64,000 nucleotides of DNA from Nitrosopumilaceae archaeon (GTDB taxonomy: Archaea; Thermoproteota; Nitrososphaeria; Nitrososphaerales; Nitrosopumilaceae), in assembly GCA_035631875.1 (NCBI GenBank), contig DASQHX010000013.1:62001-126000 (forward strand), written 5' to 3'. Position numbers and translations under genes: made by a program. Each line of letters starts with the position of its first letter. Within the stretch, counting starts at the first letter, position 1. Shown here in pieces: positions 34,710 to 44,160 of this stretch. Below the pieces are notes generated by a model. The model made no database searches. It saw only the letters and a list, made by a program, of their open reading frames with translations, and was not told the origin of the DNA.

Positions 34710-35531
34710 TTAAATCTTACAAATTAACTTTTCAAAACCAATTCTTTGCTCTGAAAATGTTTTTACAAATAACTTATATTTTAGATTTCTTTCCAAACTC
34801 TCTTGTTTAATCATGTCTGTAATTTCGTTTGTTAATTTTTGATTCTTGAGGTAATCTAATATAATGTCACTATCATGAATTTCTCCTAATCTGTCCTGTA
34901 TCTTTTTCAAGTTTTCAATATGTAATGGTATTTTCTTGTTACTAAGAGATAATTCTATGGTGTAACGTAACTTCTTAAAATCTTTCCTCATTTTATGAAG
35001 TTCATCAATTTTTTTATCGTCAATTATCACAATAGGAATATTCTGTTTTATTCTAGAATTTAATTTGTTTACAGTCTTATGAAATCTGTTTTTTAATTTT
35101 GATTCAGATAACTGTTTTTCAGTGATTTTAGGCATTGAAAATGATCTTAGTTTTGTTGCAACGAAATGCGCATCTCTAATCTTTGATTTTCGTTTAATTA
35201 TTAATGATGATATTAGTTTAGAAGAAGATGGATTGGCAAAATATTGTTGATCTAACTTGATAGTTATGATATCAAAATCTCTGATTTCTGTGTTTATCTT
35301 AAAGAGCAGATTTGACTTATCTATGTAATTTTGAAAATTTGGTTGTTTTCGAATCTTTTTTGGTAGTATTTTGTAAGCAGCCTGCAGCCTTCTTATCGTA
35401 ATTCTGATGTCGTGAATATTTTCCTCACTTGGATCATCCATATACTCATCTAATTTATTGATACTTTTTTCAACAATTTTATGGAAATTTTTTATGAATA
35501 TTTTCTTTGTTAAAATTTGGAACTCTGTCAT
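34710..35531 (-). CDS. CHAD-domain protein
   Basis: A 273-residue all-helical protein. The conserved CHAD pattern is present: VHDIRITIRRLQAAYKIL near residue 38, KLRYTIEL and the second half HDSDIILDYL, with the regularly spaced His, Arg and Lys residues that bind polyanions. CHAD proteins associate with polyphosphate granules. It converges on the Ppx gene. Together with Ppx and SixA it supports a polyphosphate function for the locus; no CYTH domain is attached. Confidence 0.9.
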   Translation of the reverse strand: MTEFQILTKKIFIKNFHKIVEKSINKLDEYMDDPSEENIHDIRITIRRLQAAYKILPKKIRKQPNFQNYIDKSNLLFKINTEIRDFDIITIKLDQQYFANPSSSKLISSLIIKRKSKIRDAHFVATKLRSFSMPKITEKQLSESKLKNRFHKTVNKLNSRIKQNIPIVIIDDKKIDELHKMRKDFKKLRYTIELSLSNKKIPLHIENLKKIQDRLGEIHDSDIILDYLKNQKLTNEITDMIKQESLERNLKYKLFVKTFSEQRIGFEKLICKI

Positions 35532-35635
35532 ACCACTTTGTAATTATGACGTTCTAATATTTCAAACCATGTTTCATAGGTCTACATAATCTCAATAGTG
35601 GCTCACACTCTATACGCTCCAAACTTATCATCCTC

Positions 35636-36067
35636 TTGATACCATGTACTCTTGTGACGGCCCTCCTTACCCTTGAGCGAAATACGCAGTTAGATAGATT
35701 ATGTGACTTGATTCTAAATAATAGTGAAAGAATCAATCTTGTAGCCATTATAGACCAAAAAGGTAGAGTCATAGAAAATAAAATGCGTGATGATAGGGTA
35801 ATAAAAGATCTTACAGATCAAAAAAGAGAGATGTTGTTCATGGAAAGTGCTTTACAGTTATCCATGATCCGAGATTTTGATGATGAATTTGGAGCAATGA
35901 AATATACTTATTCAACAAGAGAAAAGATCTCATTTTTCACATTTTTATTAAATGATTATGCCATAATTGTGCTAAGTGAACCTGGAGAAAATCCGTTATT
36001 ACTTGCATCAAAAGTCGTTAAAATAATAAATTCGCCTATTGAATCAAACAACCAAATAGTAGATTGA
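35636..36067 (+). CDS. Thaumarchaeal small protein, paralogue of the 28.3-kb protein
   Basis: A 143-residue soluble protein starting at TTG 35636. It has a helix (LDRLCDLILNNSERINLV), then AIIDQKGRV, LFMESALQLS and AIIVLSEPGENP with a final helix, the same order as in the protein at 28343-28732. A roadblock/longin-like sensor fold is likely but unproven. It lies between the CHAD gene and the AbrB-PhoU regulator, convergent with the latter. Confidence 0.65.
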   Translation: MIPCTLVTALLTLERNTQLDRLCDLILNNSERINLVAIIDQKGRVIENKMRDDRVIKDLTDQKREMLFMESALQLSMIRDFDDEFGAMKYTYSTREKISFFTFLLNDYAIIVLSEPGENPLLLASKVVKIINSPIESNNQIVD

Positions 36068-36101
36068 ACTGAAAATTTTACAAATCATATAGCATTTTTA
36101 G

Positions 36102-37157
36102 TTAATCTTTAACATTGTTTTCAGAAATTACATCCTGAACGGTCTCATTTATTACTGCTTCTGCAATATCACTTGAATATTCAGCAGTTCTGCGAATGTC
36201 TTCCAAAACAAATTTTATGACGCTTGAATATTTTTTTGATTCCTCTAAACTATCAGTAAATTCTTTTTCTTTTTCTGCTATTCTGCATGCGTTTGTAGCA
36301 ACAGAGTCTGCAAGAAGATAATCACGTTTATTTAATGCTGTAATGGAATCTTCAAACACTTTTAATGACTCCTCACTTAATTTTGTAATCTTTTGTAACA
36401 ATGATGGTTCTAATGTAGATTTAAGAAATTTCACCCTGCTTGCTATTGAAACAGCATGATCTGCAATTCTTTCAACAGATTTAACTACGATTCTATAACT
36501 GATGCAATCAGATGGCTTTTGCAGTCCTATGTCACGTAAAATTCGTTCATGTTGAACTGCAAGTGTAAGGTTTCTTAATATGTATAAACTAAAACGATCA
36601 ACTTCATCATCTGAATGAATTATTTCTTCACCAAGCTCAGAATCCATCTCCTTTAATGCGTCAATGGCTTGTCTGTGCATAGTAGATGTGAGCAAGAACA
36701 TTCGCTTTAATGCATCAGCGATTGAAAGCTCAGGTAAGCTAGTTAAAATCTGGATAGTTATGGATTCTGGTGTTGATTCTACTATCTCAGTTCCAATCAT
36801 ATTTGTTCTTACCAAATCTCGTATGGCTTGTTTTTGATTGAGCTGAATTCTTCCCCCCTTGCTTTTTATCTCGATTAACTGGTATCCTGCAAGATACATC
36901 GCAATGACTTTTCTCTTGATGGATTCTACAGAGTCTTTCTGAGCGATTGTCGTATTTGATTTCATTGTCTGTGTGGATTGTGAATTTCTTGAGGGTAACA
37001 ATGATAATGAATTATTTGCAGTTCTGACTATTGAAACAGGGTCTCCTGTCTTCAAATGCATGTCATCAACCCATCTTTTTGGTAATGATAATACATAGGT
37101 TGAACCTCCTACCAACTGTAGCTTTCTTACTTCTTTTTCATCCAATAATTCTGCCAA
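36102..37157 (-). CDS. Phosphate regulator with AbrB-like N-terminus and two PhoU domains
   Basis: A 351-residue DNA-binding protein. Residues 1-55 form a SpoVT/AbrB-type DNA-binding domain (VRKLQLVGGSTYVLSLPKRW); the rest holds two PhoU-like three-helix units. This architecture is the archaeal phosphate-uptake regulator, thought to take over the role that PhoB plays in bacteria. It is divergent from pstC across a 115-bp gap with the Pho-type box, so it may bind that box and also regulate itself. The binding site is inferred. Confidence 0.9.
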   Translation of the reverse strand: MAELLDEKEVRKLQLVGGSTYVLSLPKRWVDDMHLKTGDPVSIVRTANNSLSLLPSRNSQSTQTMKSNTTIAQKDSVESIKRKVIAMYLAGYQLIEIKSKGGRIQLNQKQAIRDLVRTNMIGTEIVESTPESITIQILTSLPELSIADALKRMFLLTSTMHRQAIDALKEMDSELGEEIIHSDDEVDRFSLYILRNLTLAVQHERILRDIGLQKPSDCISYRIVVKSVERIADHAVSIASRVKFLKSTLEPSLLQKITKLSEESLKVFEDSITALNKRDYLLADSVATNACRIAEKEKEFTDSLEESKKYSSVIKFVLEDIRRTAEYSSDIAEAVINETVQDVISENNVKD

Positions 37158-37210
37158 GTGTCTTAAACTGTAATCATATAGATTAAAGAACTTCTGACAA
37201 TGTTCTATGG

Positions 37211-37257
37211 TATTCTATATAGATCTATATTCAACTATGAAAACTAAGAGATTATGG
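37211..37257 (+). promoter_or_regulatory. Phosphate-region promoter box, copy B (upstream of pstC)
   Basis: CTATATAGAT at 37215-37224, then 22 nt, then AGAGATTATGG. It lies in the short divergent gap between the AbrB-PhoU regulator and pstC, 49 nt ahead of the TTG start. Upstream a partial copy, TGTTCTATGG, adds to the array. Confidence 0.55.
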
Positions 37258-37272
37258 TCGAACGTCTGATAT

Positions 37273-38268
37273 TTGTCTCTAGATGCAAAAATTGTATCTA
37301 TGATGAGAATTCCATTAAAATCTGGTTCACGTTTTGTAGATAAATTTTTCAAAATAGGCGCTGCTATGGCTGCTACATATGTACTGGCAATCATTCTATT
37401 GATTGTAGTTAATCTGGTATCAGGATCTGCTCCAGTATGGCAAAAAGAAGGTCTTGGCTTTCTGACAGGCTCTGATTGGAACTCTGAAGAAGGAAGAGAA
37501 AGTTATGGTGCTGCTCCATACATACTTGGTACATTTGTTACTGCTGGAATAGCAATGGCGATCGGAGTGCCCATAAGCATAGGCATTGCAATGTTTTTGT
37601 CAGAACTTGCTCCTAAAATTATGCGGACTCCACTTTCATTAATAATAGAATTACTTGCTGCAGTTCCAAGTGTGATATACGGCTTGTGGGGGCTTTTTGT
37701 TTTTAGATTATATCTGAAAGACTGGGTTGAGACTCCACTTCATAATTTATTTGGAGATAACTCTGTAGTTTTCTCAGGGGCCCCTTTTGGTTTGGATATT
37801 TTCACAGCAAGTGTAGTTCTAGCTATTATGATAATTCCTACAATTTCTACGATTTCAAGAGAAATAATGCTTGCAGTTCCAAACAGTCAACGTGAAGCTG
37901 CTTACATGCTTGGTGCTACAAAATGGGAAGTATTCAGATTAGCTGTTATACCATATTCTAAATCTGGTCTTATTGGTGCTGCCATACTTGGTCTTGGTAG
38001 AGCAGTTGGTGAAACAATGGCTGTTACAATGCTAATAGGAAATTCTACTGGTGCAGCAGCGTTTCCAACTTCACTTTTCCAGCCAGGACAAACAATGTCA
38101 AGTATAATGGCAAATGAATTTGCTGAAGCGTCACAAGCAGGATTACACATGTCTGCTTTAATTGGAATAGGACTGATTCTATTTATCGTAGCACTTGGGA
38201 TTAATATGGTGGCACATCTTCTTGTTGCCCGAGTAATAAAATCACATGAAGGAGCTGTGCAGGCATGA
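37273..38268 (+). CDS. pstC: Phosphate ABC transporter permease PstC
   Basis: One of two membrane subunits of the high-affinity phosphate importer. The 331-residue protein has about six transmembrane segments and the cytoplasmic EAA loop (SQREAAYMLGATKWEVF near residue 215) that contacts PstB. The start is TTG 37273; an ATG at 37300 is possible. It opens the pstC-pstA-pstB-phoU operon, and pstA overlaps its stop (ATGA). Confidence 0.95.
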   Translation: MSLDAKIVSMMRIPLKSGSRFVDKFFKIGAAMAATYVLAIILLIVVNLVSGSAPVWQKEGLGFLTGSDWNSEEGRESYGAAPYILGTFVTAGIAMAIGVPISIGIAMFLSELAPKIMRTPLSLIIELLAAVPSVIYGLWGLFVFRLYLKDWVETPLHNLFGDNSVVFSGAPFGLDIFTASVVLAIMIIPTISTISREIMLAVPNSQREAAYMLGATKWEVFRLAVIPYSKSGLIGAAILGLGRAVGETMAVTMLIGNSTGAAAFPTSLFQPGQTMSSIMANEFAEASQAGLHMSALIGIGLILFIVALGINMVAHLLVARVIKSHEGAVQA

Positions 38269-39182
38269 TTACAGTTGAACAAAGGGCAGAATTTAGAAAA
38301 CATTTCAGATATAACGTAGGTAGAAGATTAGTAATAGACAAGATTGTAAAAGGAGTTGTTTTTGGTTGTGTTGTTTTAGCTATTGTACCGCTAGGAAGTA
38401 TTTTGATTGAAGTTTTCACAAATGGCTCTGCTGCTCTAAGTATAGAATTTCTTACACAGATCCCAGGAGCTGTAGGAAGTGCAGACGCTGGTGGAATAGG
38501 ACCCGCAATTCAAGGAACTATTGTATTAATTGGCATGTCTAGTCTGATTGGTGTTCCGGTAGGAGTAATGGGAGGAATTTTCCTTTCAGAATATGGTGAC
38601 AACAGATATGGAAGAACAATTCGATTCTTTAATGATGTATTGGCAGAATTTCCAACTATTGTAATTGGCATCTTTGCATTTGTTATGATCGTTCTTACTC
38701 TAGGAAATTTTTCAGTTTGGGCTGGCACTTTTGCACTTTCAATTATAATGCTGCCTATTATTACAAGAACCACTGAGGAATCACTTAAACTAGTTCCAAT
38801 TACATACAGGGAAGCAGCATTTGCACTTGGGATAAAAAGATGGGCTGTAATTACAAAAATAATTCTTTCTCAAGCAAAAAATGGCTTGGTGACAGGAATT
38901 TTACTTGCTGTTGCAAGAATTGCAGGTGAAACAGCACCTTTGATTTTTACAATTCTTGGTAGTAGTCAGTTTATGGCTGGTTTTGACGGTCCAATTGATG
39001 CACTGCCACTTAGAATTTGGAGACTTTCATCACTTCCATATGATAACGCAGTGGCACAAGGTTGGGGAGCAGCATTAGTTTTAATATTAATGGTACTTTC
39101 AATAAATATCGGAGTTCGATATATCGTGTTGAGAAAGAAAGGAAGAGGACTCAAACTTAGGATGCTAGGAGGTGCTCTATAA
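38265..39182 (+). CDS. pstA: Phosphate ABC transporter permease PstA
   Basis: The second permease subunit, 305 residues, about six transmembrane segments. It has the EAA-type loop [17 protein letters not shown] near residue 185 and [16 protein letters not shown]. Its ATG overlaps the pstC stop by 4 nt, and its own TAA stop shares one base with the pstB start, so all three are made as a coupled set. Confidence 0.95.
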   Translation: MITVEQRAEFRKHFRYNVGRRLVIDKIVKGVVFGCVVLAIVPLGSILIEVFTNGSAALSIEFLTQIPGAVGSADAGGIGPAIQGTIVLIGMSSLIGVPVGVMGGIFLSEYGDNRYGRTIRFFNDVLAEFPTIVIGIFAFVMIVLTLGNFSVWAGTFALSIIMLPIITRTTEESLKLVPITYREAAFALGIKRWAVITKIILSQAKNGLVTGILLAVARIAGETAPLIFTILGSSQFMAGFDGPIDALPLRIWRLSSLPYDNAVAQGWGAALVLILMVLSINIGVRYIVLRKKGRGLKLRMLGGAL

Positions 39183-39988
39183 TGGAAACAATAGAAAAAT
39201 TACCAACTAAAATTATTACTACAGAAAATCCAAAATACAAACTCATAGCAGAAAATATTGTTGCAAGCTACGATGGTGTTGTAGCAGTAAAAAATATCAC
39301 GATGAAATTCCGAGACAAAGCAGTCACAGCTTTGATTGGTCCGTCTGGATGTGGTAAAACGACATTCTTAAGATGTTTGAACAGAATGCATGAATTAACA
39401 AAAAATGCCAAAATTGAAGGCAGAGTTTTACTTGATGGCGAGGATCTCTATACTAACAAACAGGATCCAATTATTAATAGAAGAAAGATTGGCATGGTTT
39501 TTCAAAAACCAAATCCTTTCCCCACAATGTCAATTTATGATAACGTTGCAGCTGGTTTGAAATTAAACGGTCTTAGAAATAAATCCGTGATTGATGATAT
39601 AGTTGAAGGGTGCCTTAAAATGGTCTACTTGTGGGATGAAGTGAAAAGCGACTTGAAAAAACCAGGAATGAGTCTTTCAGGCGGTCAACAACAGCGTCTC
39701 TGTATTGCAAGAGCACTTGCTATACAGCCCGAAGTACTCTTAATGGACGAGCCTGCTTCAGCACTTGATCCAATAGCGACTCAAAAAATTGAAGAAATGA
39801 TAAACGAATTAAAAAAAGAATATACCATAATTATAGTGACACATAATATGCAACAGGCAACTAGGGTTTCAGATTATACTGGCTTTATGTATCTAGGGGA
39901 TTTGATAGAATTTGGGGAAACAAAACAAATATTTGAGAACCCTAGGAATGAAACTACGGCAAGATATGTACAAGGCCAGTTTGGATAA
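39182..39988 (+). CDS. pstB: Phosphate ABC transporter ATPase PstB
   Basis: The energising subunit. The 268-residue ATPase has Walker [10 protein letters not shown] near residue 52, the Q-loop [10 protein letters not shown], the ABC signature LSGGQQQR, Walker [14 protein letters not shown] and the switch histidine in IVTHNMQQA. The FQKPNPFP segment is typical of PstB specifically. It follows pstA directly and is followed by phoU after 3 nt. Confidence 0.97.
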   Translation: METIEKLPTKIITTENPKYKLIAENIVASYDGVVAVKNITMKFRDKAVTALIGPSGCGKTTFLRCLNRMHELTKNAKIEGRVLLDGEDLYTNKQDPIINRRKIGMVFQKPNPFPTMSIYDNVAAGLKLNGLRNKSVIDDIVEGCLKMVYLWDEVKSDLKKPGMSLSGGQQQRLCIARALAIQPEVLLMDEPASALDPIATQKIEEMINELKKEYTIIIVTHNMQQATRVSDYTGFMYLGDLIEFGETKQIFENPRNETTARYVQGQFG

Positions 39989-39991
39989 ATA

Positions 39992-40618
39992 ATGACGCGT
40001 CTTATAGATCCGCATCTTACGCACTTGTCTGAATTGATGCAACAAATGTGTGATTTATCTATCAAAAGCATAAACTTGGCCATCGATTCATATCTTGGTG
40101 GGCAAAATGCACGAAACGAGGTTCACGAAATTTCTAACCAAATATTGAATTTGTATGATCAAGTGGGAGATTTGACATTTGATATGATCTTAAGGTATCA
40201 ACCAGTAGCAAGCGATTTTAGATTGATTAGATCATCAATTGAAATTTCATATGGATTTACTCGATTTGGAAGATATGCATATGATATTACTGTAGTGAGG
40301 GATACGTTTGGAGATCTTTCAGAATGTAAAAATGAAGTAATATACACACTTTCTGGTGAAATAAAACATATGATTAATCTAGCAGTACAAAGTTTTGCTA
40401 GACTTGATTTAGACACAGTAAAGCAGCTTTTAACAGATGAAGATCTTGTTGATAAATACTATAACAAACACCTTCCAACACTGATTAACTCAAAGAATAC
40501 AAAATGTGCCCTTGCTGATGCGCTTGTTCTTAGATATCTAGAAAGAATAGCTGATCATGCTGCTTTCATAGGTGAATCTGTCACTTATATCGTGACAGGA
40601 AAGCGTAAAACTCACTAG
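39992..40618 (+). CDS. phoU: PhoU phosphate-signalling protein
   Basis: A 208-residue all-helical protein with two PhoU repeats, each a three-helix bundle carrying the E/DxxxD metal-binding pattern. The second repeat ends in ADALVLRYLERIADHAAFIGE, the classic PhoU signature. It restrains Pst uptake when phosphate is plentiful. It is the last gene of the pstCAB-phoU operon. Note the window also encodes an AbrB-PhoU regulator and a DUF47-type relative. Confidence 0.93.
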   Translation: MTRLIDPHLTHLSELMQQMCDLSIKSINLAIDSYLGGQNARNEVHEISNQILNLYDQVGDLTFDMILRYQPVASDFRLIRSSIEISYGFTRFGRYAYDITVVRDTFGDLSECKNEVIYTLSGEIKHMINLAVQSFARLDLDTVKQLLTDEDLVDKYYNKHLPTLINSKNTKCALADALVLRYLERIADHAAFIGESVTYIVTGKRKTH

Positions 40619-40667
40619 TTAAATTTTCAAACGATATAGAAAAATTATTCGTTTCTGCCAATCCTAA

Positions 40668-40711
40668 CTATATAGATTACTATAATTCTGGATTACTATG
40701 TAATCTATGGA
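40668..40711 (+). promoter_or_regulatory. Phosphate-region promoter box, copy C (first pstS)
   Basis: CTATATAGAT at 40668-40677, 22 nt, then GTAATCTATGGA at 40700-40711. The second block overlaps a perfect palindrome GATTAC-TAT-GTAATC (40691-40705). If the first block is the TATA box, the palindrome straddles the expected transcription start, a good site for a repressor. Confidence 0.55.
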
Positions 40712-40727
40712 GTTTAAATTAAATAAC

Positions 40728-41927
40728 ATGAGGTATCTCATAAAATTAGTGATAAAAAAAATTATTTTAGGTGTGGTTTTAATGCTTATCTTAGTCATAC
40801 CGGCAACATCCCTTAACATAATAGCACAATCTGCATTGAGTCTAAATGCAGCAGGTGCAACATTCCCGTTTCCTCTAATTGATAAGTGGAGAGTTGAATA
40901 TAACAAGATTCATCCAGACGTCACATTAAATTATCAATCAATTGGTAGTGGTGCAGGAATTAAACTACATACAACCAAAGCAGTTGATTTTGCTGCATCT
41001 GATGCACCATTACAACCATCTGAATCTTCTGCAGCACCTGGAACATTACATATTCCAGAAACGATTGGCGCAGTCACTATCACATATGACATTCCAGGAA
41101 TTGCTAAAGGTCTAAAATTAACTGGTCCTGTTATTGCGAATATTTTTAGCGGTAACATAACTCACTGGAATGACAAAATGATATCAACATTAAACCCAGA
41201 TCTAACCTTACCAAATCAACAAATTGTTGTAGCCCATCGTTCTGATGGGTCTGGTACAACTTTTGTATTTACAAGCTATCTTTCTAAAGTTAGTCCTGAT
41301 TGGCAAACCAAAATTGGACAAGGAAAGAGTGTTCCATGGCCATTAGGAGTTGGAGGCTCAGGAAATGCAGGAGTTGCAGGAATAGTTAAGAGTACTCCGT
41401 ATAGCATTGGGTATGTAGAACTAGCTTATGTGATGCAAAATAACATGACATATGCATTTGTTCAAAATGCAGATGGAACGGCATTTGTAGAACCAACTCT
41501 TGACACTATAGCAGCTGATGCAGCATCTGCGGCAACAAATCTACCTTCTGCAGATGGTGATTGGAGCAAAATATCTATAGTTAACGAACCAGGAAATAAC
41601 TCGTATCCTATTTCATCATTTACTTATCTTTTGGTATACAAGGATTTATCACAAATAAAGGGAATGACCCAGGACAAAGCAAAAGCAATAGTTGACTTTC
41701 TCAATTGGGCAATTCATGACGGACAACAATTTTCATCATCATTGCTTTATGTACCATTGCCAGACGCAGTGGTAAAATTAGACGAACAAGGAATTTCACA
41801 AATACAATACAATGGTGGACCTGTTCCAGAATTTGGTACAATAACAGCTCTAGTACTTGCAATTGCAATTATATCTATAATCGCTGTTTCTGCAAAGACT
41901 GGACTAAGATTCGTACCAAAATACTAG
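40728..41927 (+). CDS. pstS: Phosphate-binding protein PstS with PEFG-type C-terminal anchor
   Basis: Captures phosphate outside the cell for the Pst permease. The mature part carries the PstS signatures GAGATFPFPLIDKWRVEY-like start (AAGATFPFP), the SDAPLQPSE loop, HRSDGSGTTFVFTSYL and SGNAGVAG. The N-terminus is a signal peptide ending near SLNIIAQS. The last 35 residues, PEFGTITALVLAIAIISI then positive residues, form a thaumarchaeal PEFG-CTERM sorting tail. I chose ATG 40728 because it matches the start of the paralogue and because ATG 40707 falls inside the shared promoter block; 40707 would add seven residues. Confidence 0.93.
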   Translation: MRYLIKLVIKKIILGVVLMLILVIPATSLNIIAQSALSLNAAGATFPFPLIDKWRVEYNKIHPDVTLNYQSIGSGAGIKLHTTKAVDFAASDAPLQPSESSAAPGTLHIPETIGAVTITYDIPGIAKGLKLTGPVIANIFSGNITHWNDKMISTLNPDLTLPNQQIVVAHRSDGSGTTFVFTSYLSKVSPDWQTKIGQGKSVPWPLGVGGSGNAGVAGIVKSTPYSIGYVELAYVMQNNMTYAFVQNADGTAFVEPTLDTIAADAASAATNLPSADGDWSKISIVNEPGNNSYPISSFTYLLVYKDLSQIKGMTQDKAKAIVDFLNWAIHDGQQFSSSLLYVPLPDAVVKLDEQGISQIQYNGGPVPEFGTITALVLAIAIISIIAVSAKTGLRFVPKY

Positions 41928-42121
41928 AACAAACAACTTTTTCATTTTTTAGTTACAATTTTCAAATAATATTCAATAATAAAAATTCTATATGCAAATG
42001 ATTTTTTCTAAAATATGTTTGATCATCTTGTTACTTTTTGATTTTATCGATCATTTTCATATTTTTTCATTAATCAAAATTTTTATAGAGAATTTTTTCT
42101 ATCTAAATGTAATTTTGATTT

Positions 42122-42165
42122 CTATATAGATGTGATGTGTTATAGCTGTTTACGTAATCTATGGA
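42122..42165 (+). promoter_or_regulatory. Phosphate-region promoter box, copy D (second pstS)
   Basis: CTATATAGAT at 42122-42131, 22 nt, then GTAATCTATGGA at 42154-42165, identical in block sequence and spacing to copy C. The ATG inside the block opens only six codons here, so the block is not a conserved start codon. Confidence 0.55.
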
Positions 42166-42203
42166 AGTCATATGTAAATAACTAACATCGTCTCATAAGC
42201 TCA

Positions 42204-43352
42204 ATGACGAAAAAAATCATTTTAGGTGTAGCATTAATGCTTATCCTAATAGTACCGACAACATCACTTAGTGCACATGCAGACACCGTACCACCTGCAC
42301 CACTTGATAGTGACAAGTACACGATAAAAGCAGCAGGTGCAACTTTTCCATTTCCGCTAATTGATAAGTGGAGAGTTGACTACAATGCTCAATATCCTGG
42401 AATTAATCTAAACTATCAAGCAGTTGGAAGTGGAGCTGGCGTAAATCTCTACACTAAAAAGGTGGTTGATTTTGGCGCATCTGATGCACCATTGCAACCA
42501 AGTGAAGCAGTAAAAGCACCAAACACACTACACATTCCTGAGACAATGGGTGCAATTGTAATGACCTATAATCTTCCAGAATTCCAAAAAACTGGATTAA
42601 AGCTAACAGGTCCGGTCATAGCTGATATATTTTTGGGAAAGATATCAACATGGAACAACCCTGCAATTGCAAAGCTAAACCCAGGTGTTACACTTTCTGC
42701 AAACAAAATTGTTCTTGTACATCGTTCTGATGGTTCAGGTACAACATTTGCTTTTACGGACTATCTTTCTAAAGTAAGTCCGGCGTTCAAAGGAAGAATT
42801 GGACAAGGCAAATCAGTACCATGGATTACAGGAGTAGGTGGTTCAGGAAATGCAGGAGTAGCAGCAATTGTAAAGAAAGTGCCTTGGTCTATGGGTTATG
42901 TAGAACTGGCATATGCAAAAACAAACAAGTTTGCTGGATCCAACATACCTATGACATATGCATACATACAAAACCATGACAAGACTGCATTTTTGGATGC
43001 TACTGTGGATACTACATTAGCTGCAGGCCAAGGAGCTGTGACATCAATGCCACAATCTGATGGTGACTGGAGCCATGTATCTATAAACAATGCGCCAGGA
43101 GCTAACGCATATCCAATTGCAACCTACACGTATCTATTGGTCAATGAAAACATTGACAAGATAAAGGGAATGGATGCACAAAAAGCAAGTGATCTAGTTC
43201 ACATGTTGTACTGGTTTGTAACAGACGGACAACAAAGATCAACAAAGCTATTGTATGTGCCATTGCCTAGCAGTGTAGTACAAATTGATGAAAGCGGTCT
43301 TCATAAAATAATGTTCAATGGCAAGCCAGTGTGGCCTTCCAGTGGATATTAG
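42204..43352 (+). CDS. pstS: Phosphate-binding protein PstS, second copy without C-terminal anchor
   Basis: A 382-residue paralogue of the preceding PstS, with signal peptide (MTKKIILGVALMLILIVP, cleavage near AHADT) and the same phosphate-site motifs AAGATFPFPL, SDAPLQPSE and HRSDGSGTTFAF. It ends at KPVWPSSGY with no PEFG tail or membrane segment, so it should be released or held by other means. The two genes also share promoter blocks, pointing to a duplication including upstream DNA. Confidence 0.93.
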   Translation: MTKKIILGVALMLILIVPTTSLSAHADTVPPAPLDSDKYTIKAAGATFPFPLIDKWRVDYNAQYPGINLNYQAVGSGAGVNLYTKKVVDFGASDAPLQPSEAVKAPNTLHIPETMGAIVMTYNLPEFQKTGLKLTGPVIADIFLGKISTWNNPAIAKLNPGVTLSANKIVLVHRSDGSGTTFAFTDYLSKVSPAFKGRIGQGKSVPWITGVGGSGNAGVAAIVKKVPWSMGYVELAYAKTNKFAGSNIPMTYAYIQNHDKTAFLDATVDTTLAAGQGAVTSMPQSDGDWSHVSINNAPGANAYPIATYTYLLVNENIDKIKGMDAQKASDLVHMLYWFVTDGQQRSTKLLYVPLPSSVVQIDESGLHKIMFNGKPVWPSSGY

Positions 43353-43452
43353 AAACAACTAATCCTTTTTTCTTTTTTAAAAATCTCTAACGAACGTTAT
43401 AAAATGATAAAAATTTAAATTGAAAATGATTCTACTTGATTTGTCTTTTAAT

Positions 43453-44106
43453 CTACAAACTCAAAGCTAACACAATGCAAGAATCAGAAACTTCAAGACA
43501 TTTGTCAGACATCTCTTCAATTGCCTCGACAACATCTTTGAGTAATAACAACTCTCTTGTATTTGCAATTTCGTCTAAAACTTTGATGGTAAGTTCACGG
43601 TATTTTTCATCAACACTTCGTTCTATTTTTTGTGATTCATGAGCAAGATCAATTGCCACTATGGAATTTCCACTTAATGCCCGCACAATTTCATTTAGCT
43701 TGTATATTTGGTCTACAGCAAGCGCAATTAAATCCGAAATGTCTTTGTCAAGTTTTTCTTTTTTTAGAGTGACAGCTTTGATGTTTGATAGTTTGAAAGC
43801 AATTCCTGTGATAAATCCAGCAATTTCATCTGTGACATAAGCTGTGTGTAAAAGATTCTCTCTGTTCATCATAAGACCACCAACGTCTGCAATCTCCCTT
43901 GTTATCTTTCGACGTAACGATTCCACCTCGTCTTCTGTATTTTTTATTCTTTCAAGGACTTGCTTGATTTCTGCCTTGTCTGGTTTTATTATGAGTCCTG
44001 GTAATGTGGCAAGATCTCTTACTGCATTTAAGATTCGGTTTATTTCATCTTGCAAAACGGCAAGCGCCTTTCGCTTCGCTTGAACCTCTAATTCCCCACT
44101 ATACAT
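43453..44106 (-). CDS. DUF47/PhoU-like protein
   Basis: A 217-residue all-helical protein of the DUF47 (PhoU-like) family. It starts MYSGELEVQAKRKALAVLQ and has TEDEVESLRRKITREIADVG near residue 55, and DVVEAIEEMSDKCLEVSDS at the C-terminus, which corresponds to the last helix of PhoU. Such proteins often regulate Pit-type transporters; no Pit gene is in the window. It closes the phosphate region, convergent with the second pstS. Confidence 0.88.
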   Translation of the reverse strand: MYSGELEVQAKRKALAVLQDEINRILNAVRDLATLPGLIIKPDKAEIKQVLERIKNTEDEVESLRRKITREIADVGGLMMNRENLLHTAYVTDEIAGFITGIAFKLSNIKAVTLKKEKLDKDISDLIALAVDQIYKLNEIVRALSGNSIVAIDLAHESQKIERSVDEKYRELTIKVLDEIANTRELLLLKDVVEAIEEMSDKCLEVSDSCIVLALSL

Positions 44107-44160
44107 CCAGACGTTGTTTGTGATGGTAGCAGCTAATAATCGTTACGTAGATTCCTAATG

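Noticed and set aside
40707-40727. Upstream ATG as start of the first PstS
   Set aside because: It falls inside a promoter block conserved with the second pstS, where the same ATG opens only six codons; the later ATG gives a better signal peptide.
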